Part shown: piece by piece, positions 46,106 to 54,815 of the stretch
Position numbering within the stretch: position 1 is the stretch's first letter
Layout: each line of letters opens with the position of its first letter
DNA from: Helicobacter pylori
Lineage (GTDB): Bacteria; Campylobacterota; Campylobacteria; Campylobacterales; Helicobacteraceae
Length of the DNA stretch: 64,000 bases
Direction: 5' to 3'
Assembly: GCF_030323545.1 (NCBI RefSeq)
Contig: NZ_CP122954.1
Location: 558,001-622,000 of the forward strand
Program-made: the position numbers and the translations under genes
Notes under the pieces: generated by a model
Database searches by the model: none
The model's input: the letters and a program-made list of their open reading frames with translations, nothing else
What the model was told of the DNA's origin: nothing

Positions 46106-47485
46106 ATAAAACATTTAGGCAAAAAAGAGATAAGAACCTTAGGATTATCTTCGCTTGGGGGGACTTTAGAATTTTATGATTTTATCATCTTTGTATTTTT
46201 TACGAGTATCATTGCCAAACACTTTTTCCCCAACACGCTCAGCCCTATTTGGTCTGAAATCAACACTTATGGTATCTTTGCTGCAGGCTATCTAGCGCGC
46301 CCGCTTGGCGGCATAGTGATGGCCCATTTTGGAGATAAATTCGGCCGTAAAAACATGTTCATGCTCTCTATTTTATTGATGGTAATCCCAACTTTTGCGC
46401 TCGCCTTGATGCCAACTTTTAATCATTTTGTGAGTTTTGGCGTTGATAGCATGGGACTTACCCCAAAAAACGCTCATTATCTTGGTTACATAGCTCCTGT
46501 TTTTTTGATATTTGTTAGGATCTGTCAAGGCGTTGCTGTGGGTGGTGAATTGCCTGGCGCTTGGGTTTTTGTCCATGAACATGCTCCGCAAGGCCAAAAA
46601 AACACTTATATCGGTTTTTTAAGCGCTTCTGTAGTTTCTGGGATTTTGCTTGGGAGTTTGGTTTATATTGGGATTTACATGGTTTTTGACAAGTCTGTTG
46701 TTGAAGATTGGGCTTGGCGGGTTGCTTTTGGGCTTGGAGGGATTTTTGGTATTGTTTCTGTCTATTTGAGACGCTTTTTAGAAGAAACTCCTGTTTTTCA
46801 GCAAATGAAACAAGACAATGCCTTAGTTAAATTCCCGCTTAAAGAGGTGTTTAAAAATTCTCGCTTTGGCATATTAATCTCCATGCTTATCACTTGGGTT
46901 TTAACCGCTTGTATTTTGATTTTTATCCTTTTTGTTCCAAATTTTACCCTCATGCATCCCAATTTTAATTTCACTCCTTTTGAAAAAACCTATTTTCAAA
47001 TTTTAGGGCTTGTTGGCATTGTAAGTTCTATTATTTTAACCGGGCTTTTGGCCGATAAAATCAAACCACACAAAGTTTGCATGGCTTTTAGCGTGGCCTT
47101 TGCCTTTTTTGGCTTTTTATTCTTTAAAGAATTTTATTCTAACGCACCAAGTTTAGTGAATACCATAGTTTTATACTTTTTAGCTTGCTTTTGTGCGGGT
47201 ATTATGAATTTTTGCCCCATTTTTATGAGCGATGTGTTTAGTGCTAGAATCCGTTTTAGTGGGATTTCTTTCGCTTATAACATAGCCTATGCTATAACCG
47301 CTGGCTTTACCCCTCAACTTTCAAGCTGGTTAAACGCAAAAGCTATAGCAGCACCTGAAAGTTTGCAAAGTTATGGTTTAAGCTTTTATATTTTTGTGGT
47401 TGCTTTAATTGCTTTTATCGTATCGCTTTTAATGGCGCCAATTTACAACCAATCCAACACCCAACACAAATCGCCCATAACATGA
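46106..47485 (+). CDS. ProP-type MFS transporter with ATA at the expected start
   Basis: Metabolite:H+ symporter (proline/betaine, ProP-like) of the major facilitator superfamily, about 459 residues from ATA 46106. The first helix (LGGTLEFYDFIIFVFF) and helix 2 with the LARPLGGIVMAHFGDKFGRK loop sit before the next ATG at 46316, so a start there would lose both. From 46106 the frame begins Lys-His-Leu-Gly and is preceded by AAAGGA seven bases upstream, where ATG would be normal; ATA suggests a G-to-A start mutation or rare AUA initiation. There is no ATG, GTG or TTG in between until GTG 46313. From memory HP0936. The protein may not be made. Confidence 0.75.
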   Translation: MKHLGKKEIRTLGLSSLGGTLEFYDFIIFVFFTSIIAKHFFPNTLSPIWSEINTYGIFAAGYLARPLGGIVMAHFGDKFGRKNMFMLSILLMVIPTFALALMPTFNHFVSFGVDSMGLTPKNAHYLGYIAPVFLIFVRICQGVAVGGELPGAWVFVHEHAPQGQKNTYIGFLSASVVSGILLGSLVYIGIYMVFDKSVVEDWAWRVAFGLGGIFGIVSVYLRRFLEETPVFQQMKQDNALVKFPLKEVFKNSRFGILISMLITWVLTACILIFILFVPNFTLMHPNFNFTPFEKTYFQILGLVGIVSSIILTGLLADKIKPHKVCMAFSVAFAFFGFLFFKEFYSNAPSLVNTIVLYFLACFCAGIMNFCPIFMSDVFSARIRFSGISFAYNIAYAITAGFTPQLSSWLNAKAIAAPESLQSYGLSFYIFVVALIAFIVSLLMAPIYNQSNTQHKSPIT

Positions 47486-47594
47486 GCGCAAACCTTTGAG
47501 TCATTCAATCAAAACTTAGCCGATAGCGTTGGTGGATTTTGGTGATGATGAAATTCTTAACATTCAAAAATTTTTAAACTTATCGTTTTAGATT

Positions 47595-48159
47595 TCATTT
47601 TGTTGTAAAACTCTTAAAAGGGGGTGGGGGGATTCCTCGCGTGTTAGCGTCAGAAACAGAAGTGCTGGTGGCTTCAAATTTTGGAAGAAAGAAAGTATAA
47701 GGGCCAATTTTATCAAACGCCTCTTTTAGACTATCAAACGCCTCCCCAGGTAAAACAATCTTAGAGTGTTTGGGGATGGTCTCTATCACCCCTAGATCGA
47801 TCACATTGCCTTGAGCGTCTGTAAAACTCAGTTTAACATTGCTTAGATTATAAGGTAAGAAATTTTCTATAGTTAATTTACCACCAATATACAGCACTTT
47901 AACAGGGAATAAAGATGAAAAGTTTAATTGTGATATGGATTTAGCGTCTGTGAACAAATTAGCCGCTCTTTTTAAAATCGTGTCTGTGGGTAAATAATTA
48001 TAAGTCGCGTAAGTGTTTTTTTGTGGTGGTGTGTCTTTTTTCTTGCGTTTGCGTGCCTTCTAATAGCCCGGTTTCAAACCCGGCTTCTATGAAAAAGCCA
48101 TTTTTCTCATTCGCTTCTAAAGCGCTGAATAATAAAAGTGGGATGAATAGTTTTCTCAT
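47595..48159 (-). pseudogene. Truncated, frameshifted hom-family outer membrane protein gene (homA/homB type)
   Basis: From ATG 48159 it reads RKLFIPLLLFSALEANEKNG, FIEAGFETGLLEGTQTQEKR, matching the N-terminus of HomA/HomB. A run of seven A (plus-strand T run at 48016-48022) where six would keep frame then shifts to a stop. In the next frame coding continues (NTYATYNYLPTDTILKRAAN, later NFLPYNLSNVKLSFTDAQGN) to ATSTSVSDANT and ends in an unrelated tail (RGIPPPPFKSFTTK). The remaining about 480 residues, including the beta-barrel, are missing. The 3' side abuts sequence next to the ProP gene. No functional protein is expected. Confidence 0.9.
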
Positions 48160-48279
48160 GGTTATCTCTTTTTAGTTTATAGTGTCTTTATTATACAATT
48201 TAAGGGGATGGTTTGTTTATTTTTTGAAAATTAAAGTTTTTACAAGGGATTAGTGTTTCATATTAAAACAAAATTTTAA
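48124..48279 (-). repeat. Direct repeat copy B: hom promoter, UTR and signal-sequence start
   Basis: About 156 bases, some 80-85 per cent like 49301-49455 by eye and in the same orientation. It holds the TATAAT, the AAAGAGATAACC leader, ATG and the first 12 codons of the hom remnant. It shows both copies derive from one hom 5' region. Confidence 0.85.
48190..48195 (-). promoter_or_regulatory. Promoter (-10) of the hom remnant
   Basis: Minus-strand TATAAT in a TTGTATAATAAAG context, about 31 bases before the hom ATG. An identical box is at 49366-49371 in the other repeat copy, upstream of the SAM-hydrolase gene. Confidence 0.55.
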
Positions 48280-48385
48280 CAACAAGCGTTTGTTTTAGGG
48301 CTAATTTAGCATGAATTAGGCTGTGTTAATGAAAGTTTGGTAGTTAAAATCTTTAACTCCTCTCTTAATTTTTCTCAAAAGTGCT

Positions 48386-49288
48386 TTATTTAGCACACTT
48401 CTTGATATCAATATTCCAATCAGCACCGGATTTAATTTGATATTTTTGCGCGAAATCATCCCTATTCAGCGCCACGGAAACATTCAACAAGCTGTTTAAA
48501 TAAACCAACGGCTGGCCTTCTGGCACATTGCCAAAGCTCGCAACATACGGCATTTTCCCTTCGTATTGTTTCTTAGAACCTTTAAAAATCGTTACACACA
48601 GCGTGTCATTGAGTTTGATTTTTGCTTGATTGAGTAATTTATCGCTGATGTTGCTCCAAACATTGCCATATTGAATATCCAAAATCGGGATATTACCCTT
48701 CACCTCCCCTTTTGTGGCTTTCGCTTTTTGGTAAGGGATTTCAACAACTTTTGCGGGAAGCTCTTGCCCGACCTGCTCAAATGTGATCGCCCCAGAAGCC
48801 AAGCGCGCCCCAGTGTAAGCATACACATCACGACCATGGAAAGTATAGGATTTTTCAGAACCTTTCAAGCGGTTAGCTTTTTCATCAATTTCACGCACGC
48901 TATCAATCCCCAAAATTTGCGCTACCAAAGTCAGCGTGCCGTTATCTGGCGAGACGAAATACTGACCGTTTTTAGTTTTCAATACCACTGATTTACGCTT
49001 AGTGCCTACGCCCGGATCAACTACGCTCACAAATACCGAACCTTGCGGCCAATAATTAGCGGTCTGATACAAGCGGTAAGCACCTTCCCAAATGTTATAC
49101 GGAGAGATTTCGTGCGTTAAATCAAAGATTTTAAGATTAGAATCAACGCTGAAAGCGACACCTTTCATCGCCGAAACGGCCCCATCTTTTAAGCTAAAAT
49201 CTGTTTGTAAAATCAAAGCGTTATCTGCATAAACAGATGATAACCCTATGCACGCTGATAAAAACAACGCTGAAATCGTTTTTTTCAT
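48386..49288 (-). CDS. Exported SAM hydroxide adenosyltransferase (SAM hydrolase, DUF62 family)
   Basis: 300 residues. A signal peptide (TISALFLSACIGLSSVYA) precedes a complete DUF62 domain. Motifs are LQTDFSLKDGAVSAMKGV (family TDFG..D), VVDPGVGTKRKSVV, FVSPDNGTLTLV and YTFHGRDVYAYTGARLA; the Asp, Arg and His of the known catalytic site are kept. Family enzymes split SAM to adenosine and methionine. A periplasmic form is unusual. Its own ATG 49288 is served by CAGGAAAT, which overlaps the stop of a 13-codon hom leftover. Its codons look more GC-balanced than those of its neighbours. Probably acquired by transfer and driven by the hom promoter. Matches HP0709 as I recall. Confidence 0.85.
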   Translation of the reverse strand: MKKTISALFLSACIGLSSVYADNALILQTDFSLKDGAVSAMKGVAFSVDSNLKIFDLTHEISPYNIWEGAYRLYQTANYWPQGSVFVSVVDPGVGTKRKSVVLKTKNGQYFVSPDNGTLTLVAQILGIDSVREIDEKANRLKGSEKSYTFHGRDVYAYTGARLASGAITFEQVGQELPAKVVEIPYQKAKATKGEVKGNIPILDIQYGNVWSNISDKLLNQAKIKLNDTLCVTIFKGSKKQYEGKMPYVASFGNVPEGQPLVYLNSLLNVSVALNRDDFAQKYQIKSGADWNIDIKKCAK

Positions 49289-49293
49289 CTGTA

Positions 49294-49335
49294 TTATTTC
49301 CTGAATAACAAAAGTGGAGTGGATTGTTTTCTCAT
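49294..49335 (-). pseudogene. 13-codon hom signal-sequence remnant in front of the SAM hydrolase
   Basis: ATG 49335 with AAAGGA upstream encodes MRKQSTPLLLFRK and stops at 49294-49296, five bases before the SAM hydrolase start. The first part parallels hom MRKLFIPLLLFS, so the SAM hydrolase gene begins where a hom coding sequence has been broken. It may aid translation of the next gene by coupling. Confidence 0.7.
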
Positions 49336-49455
49336 GGTTATCCTTTGTTGGATTAAAGTGTTTTTATTATACAATTTAAGGGGGTTGTTTGTTTGTTTTT
49401 CACAATTTAAAGTTTTTATAAGGGATTAAAATTTCGTATTGAAACAAAATTTTAA
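49301..49455 (-). repeat. Direct repeat copy A: hom promoter, UTR and signal-sequence start
   Basis: Partner of 48124-48279. Homology begins exactly at CTGAATAA (49301), which in copy B is inside the hom signal-peptide codons, and runs through the promoter to an ACAAAATTTTAA end. This places the junction of hom and inserted DNA at about 49300. Confidence 0.85.
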
Positions 49456-49505
49456 AATAAGTCTTTATGTTAAAATAATTTAAAATGATTGACCATTAAT
49501 TAAGC

Positions 49506-49535
49506 TCTCTTAAGGATAGGGGGTTTTTCACTTAA
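49506..49535 (+). repeat. Degenerate third copy of the island repeat core
   Basis: CTCTTAAGGATAGGGGGTTT and the following CACTTAA resemble the core of the 18161-18195 repeat (CTCTTAAGGGGATAGGGGGT ... GCACTTAA), with small deletions. It lies at the 3' end of the FtsL-like gene, just after its stop in minus-strand terms. It shows the element is dispersed. Confidence 0.5.
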
Positions 49536-49876
49536 AACGCAATGTCACCAATATTTTCACTATTCTCTATATAGTATTTAAAACGCTCTTTTTCTAATTC
49601 GTTTTTTAGGATTTGTTGTTCTTCTAAAAGCAGGCGTTTTTGATCTTCTAGGGTGTTGATTTTACGGCTAATATAATAGATATTATTGCTTAAATAGATT
49701 TTAGGCGCTAATAAGGCTAAAAACGCACCCCCAAAAACCAATACCCCTATTAAAGCCATTAAAGAAAGGCCGTGCGAATTTTCATTTGCAGTTCCAGCGA
49801 ATAATTCTTTCTTTTCACTCTCTTCTATGCGTACAAAGCGTTCTTTTTCGTTTGAAGAATGGGTTTTGATATTCAT
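49532..49876 (-). CDS. FtsL-like bitopic division protein candidate
   Basis: 114 residues: a 35-residue charged cytoplasmic part, one transmembrane helix (LSLMALIGVLVFGGAFLALL), then a periplasmic leucine-zipper-like coiled coil (ISRKINTLEDQKRLLLEEQQ, ILKNELEKERFKYYI). It starts 20 bases after the rsmH stop. In many bacteria ftsL directly follows rsmH (mraW) in the division/cell-wall cluster and has just this size and topology, though its sequence is poorly conserved. The FtsL assignment rests on topology and synteny. Matches HP0708, hypothetical. Confidence 0.65.
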   Translation of the reverse strand: MNIKTHSSNEKERFVRIEESEKKELFAGTANENSHGLSLMALIGVLVFGGAFLALLAPKIYLSNNIYYISRKINTLEDQKRLLLEEQQILKNELEKERFKYYIENSENIGDIAF

Positions 49877-49896
49877 GGCTTACTCATATAACTTAC

Positions 49897-50823
49897 TCAT
49901 GGCTTGAATTGAAACACTCTCATTTTAGCGCTTCGTGAACGCCTGTTGTTTTTAATTTCTTCTGGGCTTGGAGTGATGGGCTTTTTGGTTAAAATTTCGC
50001 CTAAAGCGTGATTATTAGAGCAAGCGCATTTGAAACTTAAAGGATCGCAAATGCAATTTTTAGCGTAATCTTTAAAAGCGTTTTTCACTAACTTATCTTC
50101 TAAAGAATGAAAAGAAATCACGCACAAAATCGCTTCCTTAAGGTTTCTAGCGCATTGTAAAAACTCTTTTAACTCTTCTAATTCGCTATTGACTTCTATG
50201 CGAACGGCTTGAAACACCAAAGTCGCTGGATGGATTTTTTTATTTTTAGAAAAAGAGCTTAAAAAATCGCTCAAATCCTTAGCGTCTTTGAAGGGTTTTT
50301 TAGCGCGCCTTTCTGCAATTTTATGGGCGATTTTTTTGTATTCTTTGATTTCTCCATAGTCTCTAAAGATTTTTTCTAACGCTATTACAGGATAAGAGTT
50401 GATGACTTTTTGAGCGTTTAAATCGCTCTCTAAATCCATGCGCATGTCCAGAGTGTGCGAGTGGAAATTAAACCCTCTGTTATCATCATCAAGCTGTAAG
50501 GAGCTCACCCCTAAATCCACTAAAACCCCCTTGATTCGATCGCCATGAATTTCTAGGGCTTCTTTAAAGCGTTTGGCAAACCCTCCACTTAAGAGATTAT
50601 AACGCCCTTCAAAGGCTTTCAATCGTTCTTTAGCGATTTCTTGAGCGAACTTATCCTTATCAATGCCAATGAGTTTCAGGTGCGGTTTTTGGGATAGAAG
50701 GGCTTTAGAATGCCCTCCTAACCCTAAAGTGCAATCAATCAAAACCCCTTCTTCTAAAGGCATGAACGCTTGCAAAACTTCTTGCAACAAAACGCTTTGG
50801 TGCAAACTCTCTATTTCTTGCAA
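49897..50823 (-). CDS. rsmH: 16S rRNA (cytosine1402-N4)-methyltransferase RsmH
   Basis: Methylates C1402 in the ribosome P site. The N-terminal [20 protein letters not shown], the SAM-binding region [36 protein letters not shown] and the C-terminal [14 protein letters not shown] are family hallmarks. 308 residues. It precedes the FtsL-like gene, recalling the dcw cluster order. The 180-base gap upstream holds AT-rich sequence. Confidence 0.96.
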   Translation of the reverse strand: MQEIESLHQSVLLQEVLQAFMPLEEGVLIDCTLGLGGHSKALLSQKPHLKLIGIDKDKFAQEIAKERLKAFEGRYNLLSGGFAKRFKEALEIHGDRIKGVLVDLGVSSLQLDDDNRGFNFHSHTLDMRMDLESDLNAQKVINSYPVIALEKIFRDYGEIKEYKKIAHKIAERRAKKPFKDAKDLSDFLSSFSKNKKIHPATLVFQAVRIEVNSELEELKEFLQCARNLKEAILCVISFHSLEDKLVKNAFKDYAKNCICDPLSFKCACSNNHALGEILTKKPITPSPEEIKNNRRSRSAKMRVFQFKP

Positions 50824-51003
50824 ACAATCCCCTTAAAACCCCTAGATGAATTTTCCAGATGCCCACCCAATGGTATTGGTTTTGTTGGTTACGCTCAAAA
50901 GTTTCTTTATAACCAATTTTAGCTTTTTAAGATGCGAAAACTCAAACTAATAATCCTTTTTAATAAAGACTAAAAAGGGCTTAAAGATACCCTTTTAAAG
51001 GGT

Positions 51004-51816
51004 TTAAAAAGTGTAGTTATACCCTAAATAAAGCGAATAATCCCGTTTCAAATGGTAATAAAGATTAGTAGCGTTAGGACCTGCACTCAAAAACTTGTTG
51101 ATGAGTAGCGGCACTCTCACGCCAAACTCTACGCCATTATGCTTGTAAATATTGGCTCTCACCCCAAAATTCAACCATACCTGAAAAGCGACGGTTGAAG
51201 TTTGGGTGCTATAAGGAGCGTTAGGGTTACAATAAGTAGGGGTGCAAACGTCAGGACCTTTAGCTTGAATGATTTGCTCTTTCCAATAGTTTGCCGCTGA
51301 GCTTTTCCAAGTGTTACCGCCGATAGCGACCCCACCAAAAATACCAAAAGAAGCGTTGTCTTTATCAATAATATCAGCTAACAAATCGCTCCCCACACCC
51401 CAAGAAACCATATCCAACTGGATTTTATTAGGTGCATAAACTTGCTTACCTAAATCGGCATGCCCATAATCAAAAAGCCCATACACCCTAAAACCAAACC
51501 ACTTGCTTGTCATATCTAACGACTTGAACTGGAAAAATTTCTTATAACCCACATTCAACCCAAAACCATTCAAAGCCCCATTAGCGTATTTAGAGTGCCA
51601 ATTGATATTGGTGCCTCCTGGATTATGCTTATTAGCGGTAAGACCTGGGGGGCAACCTACAACACTCCCTGTGCAATCCCCTGTGTTATAAATATTACTA
51701 TTCAAACGGGCTTGTCCAAGCTGATAATTAGTCCCTATGTAAACACCATCACCTTCGGCTAACAACGAAGAGCTTAAAACTGCGGATAGAAGCCCTAAAG
51801 CTACAAACTTTTTCAT
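51004..51816 (-). CDS. hopE: Outer membrane porin HopE
   Basis: Hop-family outer membrane protein; HopE is known to form a large nonspecific porin. The start at 51816 (KKFVALGLLSAVLSSSLLAE signal peptide) is preceded by AAGGA; an ATG three codons earlier overlaps that site. The mature part has the Hop N-terminal pattern GDGVYIGTNYQLGQA, two Cys pairs (GDCTGSVVGC and CTPTYC), and a beta-barrel with C-terminal YSLYLGYNYTF ending in Phe for outer membrane insertion. 270 residues. Matches HP0706. Confidence 0.93.
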   Translation of the reverse strand: MKKFVALGLLSAVLSSSLLAEGDGVYIGTNYQLGQARLNSNIYNTGDCTGSVVGCPPGLTANKHNPGGTNINWHSKYANGALNGFGLNVGYKKFFQFKSLDMTSKWFGFRVYGLFDYGHADLGKQVYAPNKIQLDMVSWGVGSDLLADIIDKDNASFGIFGGVAIGGNTWKSSAANYWKEQIIQAKGPDVCTPTYCNPNAPYSTQTSTVAFQVWLNFGVRANIYKHNGVEFGVRVPLLINKFLSAGPNATNLYYHLKRDYSLYLGYNYTF

Positions 51817-51861
51817 AAATTCCATTCCTTTACATTCCTATCTTTAAAATTGTCTCATAAA

Positions 51862-51867
51862 ATAATA
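51862..51867 (-). promoter_or_regulatory. Promoter (-10) of hopE
   Basis: Minus-strand TATTAT with a TGC ahead (ATGCTATTATTTT), about 46 bases before the hopE start. Confidence 0.4.
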
Positions 51868-51945
51868 GCATGTTTATCCTTAATCAAGCAAATATTTTTA
51901 ACTCTTATGAATAAGAAATGATAATAAAACCATTCTTTTTTGAAG

Positions 51946-51951
51946 TATAAT
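51946..51951 (+). promoter_or_regulatory. Promoter (-10) of uvrA
   Basis: TATAAT in a TGAAGTATAATAGC context, 39 bases before the TTG start and 57 before the ATG of uvrA. Confidence 0.55.
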
Positions 51952-51989
51952 AGCTCCTTTTAATCCACTTTCTTATTTTAAGGAAACTC

Positions 51990-54815
51990 TTGCAACATAA
52001 AACCATTATGGATAAGATCATTATTCAAGGGGCTAGGGAAAATAATCTCAAAAATATTTTTTTAGAAATCCCTAAAAACCAATTTGTTGTTTTTACCGGA
52101 TTAAGCGGTTCGGGTAAATCCACTCTGGCGTTTGACACTTTATACGCTGAAGGCCAAAGGCGCTATTTAGAGAGTTTGTCCAGCTATGCGAGGCAATTTT
52201 TAGACAAAGTGGGTAAGCCTAATGTGGATAAAATTGAGGGTCTAACCCCTGCGATTGCTATTGATCAAAAAACCACTTCTAAAAATCCTAGATCCACTGT
52301 GGGGACGATCACTGAGATTTATGATTATTTAAGGTTGTTGTTTGCAAGGGTTGGGGAGCAATTTTGCCCCACATGTTTAGAGCCTATTAGTTCTATGAGC
52401 GCGAGCGATATTATTTCTCAAATCTGTCATTTAGAAGAAAATTCTAAAATCATTATTCTAGCCCCCATTATTAAAGATAAAAAAGGTTCGTTTAACGATA
52501 AATTAGAAAGCTTGCGTTTGAAGGGGTATGTGAGGGCTTTTGTTGATGGGGTGATGGTGCGTTTAGATGAAGAAATCCATTTGCACAAAACCAAAAAACA
52601 CACCATTGAAGCGGTGGTGGATAGGGTAGTTATCAATAGCGAAAATGCTTCACGGATCGCTAGCGCAATAGAAAAAGCCCTTAAAGAAAGCTATGGGGAA
52701 TTAGAAGTGGAAATCTTGCAAGACAACGCGCCAAGCATAAGAAAGCATTACAGCGAGCATAAGGCATGTTTTAAGTGTAAGATGAGTTTTGAAGAATTAG
52801 AGCCTTTGAGTTTTTCCTTCAATTCGCCTAAAGGGGCGTGCGAAAGTTGCTTGGGTTTAGGGACAAAATTTAGCCTAGATATTAGTAAGATTTTAGATCC
52901 TAACACGCCTTTAAATCAAGGAGCGATTAAAGTGATTTTTGGGTATAACCGCAGTTATTACGCTCAAATGTTTGAAGGCTTTTGCGAATATAATGGCATT
53001 GACACCGCACTTTGTTTTAATGAATTGAATAAAGAGCAACAGGACGCTCTTTTGTATGGGAATGGCACTGAAATCAGCTTTCATTTTAAAAACAGCCCTT
53101 TAAAACGCCCTTGGAAAGGCATTATCCAAATCGCTTATGACATGTTTAAAGAGCAAAAAGATTTGAGCGATTACATGAGCGAAAAAACCTGTTCTTCATG
53201 CGAGGGGCATCGTTTGAAAGCTTCCAGTTTGAGCGTCCAAGTCGCTGGCTTGAAAATGGCGGATTTTTTAACTAAGCCCATTGAAGAAGTCTATCACTTT
53301 TTTAATGATCCCACGCATTTTAGCTATCTTAACGAGCAAGAAAAAAAGATCGCTGAACCCATTTTAAAAGAGATTTTAGAAAGGGTGTTTTTTTTATACG
53401 ATGTGGGGCTAGGGTATTTGACTTTAGGGAGGGATGCGCGAACGATTAGCGGAGGGGAGAGCCAAAGGATACGAATCGCTAGTCAAATCGGGAGTGGCTT
53501 GACAGGGGTTTTGTATGTTTTAGATGAGCCTAGCATTGGCTTGCATGAAAAGGACACGCTCAAACTCATCAACACCCTTAGGAATTTGCAAAGAAAGGGG
53601 AACACGCTCATTGTCGTAGAGCATGATAAAGAGACGATTAAGCATGCGGATTTTGTTGTGGATATTGGGCCAAAGGCTGGAAGGCATGGGGGTGAAGTGG
53701 TTTTTAGCGGGAGCGTGAAAGATTTATTGCAAAATAACCATTCTACCGCTTTGTATCTCAACGGCACTAAAAAGATTGAGCGCCCTAAATTTGAACTCCC
53801 TAAAGAAAAGCATTTTTTAGAAATTAAAAACGTCAATATCAATAACATTAAGAATTTGAGCGTTCAAATCCCCTTAAAACAATTGGTGTGCATTACTGGG
53901 GTGAGCGGGAGCGGTAAAAGCTCGCTGATTTTACAAACCCTTTTACCCACCGCTCAAACCCTTTTAAACCATGCTAAAAAAGCTCAGAGCTTGAATGGGG
54001 TGGAGATTGTAGGGTTGGAGCATTTAGATAAAGTGATTTATTTAGACCAAGCCCCCATAGGCAAAACCCCACGAAGCAACCCTGCCACTTACACAGGGGT
54101 GATGGATGAAATCAGGATTTTATTTGCCGAGCAAAAAGAAGCTAAAATTTTAGGCTATAGCGCGAGCCGTTTTAGCTTTAATGTTAAAGGGGGGCGGTGC
54201 GAGAAATGCCAAGGCGATGGGGATATTAAAATAGAAATGCACTTTTTGCCTGATGTGTTAGTCCAATGCGATAGCTGTAAGGGCGCTAAATACAACCCCC
54301 AAACTTTAGAAATCAAGGTGAAAGGCAAATCTATTGCTGATGTGTTGAACATGAGCGTGGAAGAAGCTTATGAATTTTTTGCTAAATTCCCTAAAATCGC
54401 TGTGAAGTTAAAAACGCTTATAGATGTGGGCTTAGGCTATATCACTTTAGGGCAAAACGCTACGACTTTAAGTGGGGGGGAGGCTCAAAGGATCAAATTG
54501 GCTAAAGAATTGAGTAAAAAAGACACAGGCAAAACCCTTTATATTTTAGATGAGCCTACCACCGGTTTGCATTTTGAAGATGTGAATCACCTTTTACAAG
54601 TCTTGCATTCTTTAGTAGCGTTAGGCAATTCCATGCTGGTGATTGAGCATAATTTAGACATTATCAAAAACGCTGACTACATTATAGACATGGGGCCTGA
54701 TGGGGGGGATAAGGGCGGGAAAGTCATTGCGAGCGGCACGCCTTTAGAGGTGGCACAAAATTGCGAAAAAACCCAAAGCTATACGGGAAAATTTTTAGCT
54801 TTGGAATTGAAATAG
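51990..54815 (+). CDS. uvrA: Excinuclease ABC subunit A
   Basis: Damage-sensing ATPase of nucleotide excision repair. Two ABC ATPase modules are visible: Walker A VFTGLSGSGKSTLAF with signature TISGGESQRIRIAS, and CITGVSGSGKSSL with TLSGGEAQRIKLA. Zinc modules CFKC/CESC and CEKC/CDSC are present. The TTG at 51990 has AAGGAA at ideal spacing. The ATG at 52008 (MDKIIIQGAREN, 935 residues) is the conserved start in databases as I recall, but has no ribosome binding site. I give the longer form of 941. Confidence 0.95.
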   Translation: MQHKTIMDKIIIQGARENNLKNIFLEIPKNQFVVFTGLSGSGKSTLAFDTLYAEGQRRYLESLSSYARQFLDKVGKPNVDKIEGLTPAIAIDQKTTSKNPRSTVGTITEIYDYLRLLFARVGEQFCPTCLEPISSMSASDIISQICHLEENSKIIILAPIIKDKKGSFNDKLESLRLKGYVRAFVDGVMVRLDEEIHLHKTKKHTIEAVVDRVVINSENASRIASAIEKALKESYGELEVEILQDNAPSIRKHYSEHKACFKCKMSFEELEPLSFSFNSPKGACESCLGLGTKFSLDISKILDPNTPLNQGAIKVIFGYNRSYYAQMFEGFCEYNGIDTALCFNELNKEQQDALLYGNGTEISFHFKNSPLKRPWKGIIQIAYDMFKEQKDLSDYMSEKTCSSCEGHRLKASSLSVQVAGLKMADFLTKPIEEVYHFFNDPTHFSYLNEQEKKIAEPILKEILERVFFLYDVGLGYLTLGRDARTISGGESQRIRIASQIGSGLTGVLYVLDEPSIGLHEKDTLKLINTLRNLQRKGNTLIVVEHDKETIKHADFVVDIGPKAGRHGGEVVFSGSVKDLLQNNHSTALYLNGTKKIERPKFELPKEKHFLEIKNVNINNIKNLSVQIPLKQLVCITGVSGSGKSSLILQTLLPTAQTLLNHAKKAQSLNGVEIVGLEHLDKVIYLDQAPIGKTPRSNPATYTGVMDEIRILFAEQKEAKILGYSASRFSFNVKGGRCEKCQGDGDIKIEMHFLPDVLVQCDSCKGAKYNPQTLEIKVKGKSIADVLNMSVEEAYEFFAKFPKIAVKLKTLIDVGLGYITLGQNATTLSGGEAQRIKLAKELSKKDTGKTLYILDEPTTGLHFEDVNHLLQVLHSLVALGNSMLVIEHNLDIIKNADYIIDMGPDGGDKGGKVIASGTPLEVAQNCEKTQSYTGKFLALELK

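Noticed and set aside
46316-47485. ProP gene starting at the internal ATG 46316
   Set aside because: This would delete the first membrane helix and the start of the conserved helix 2-3 loop, and it lacks a ribosome binding site; the ATA at 46106 has the correct context.
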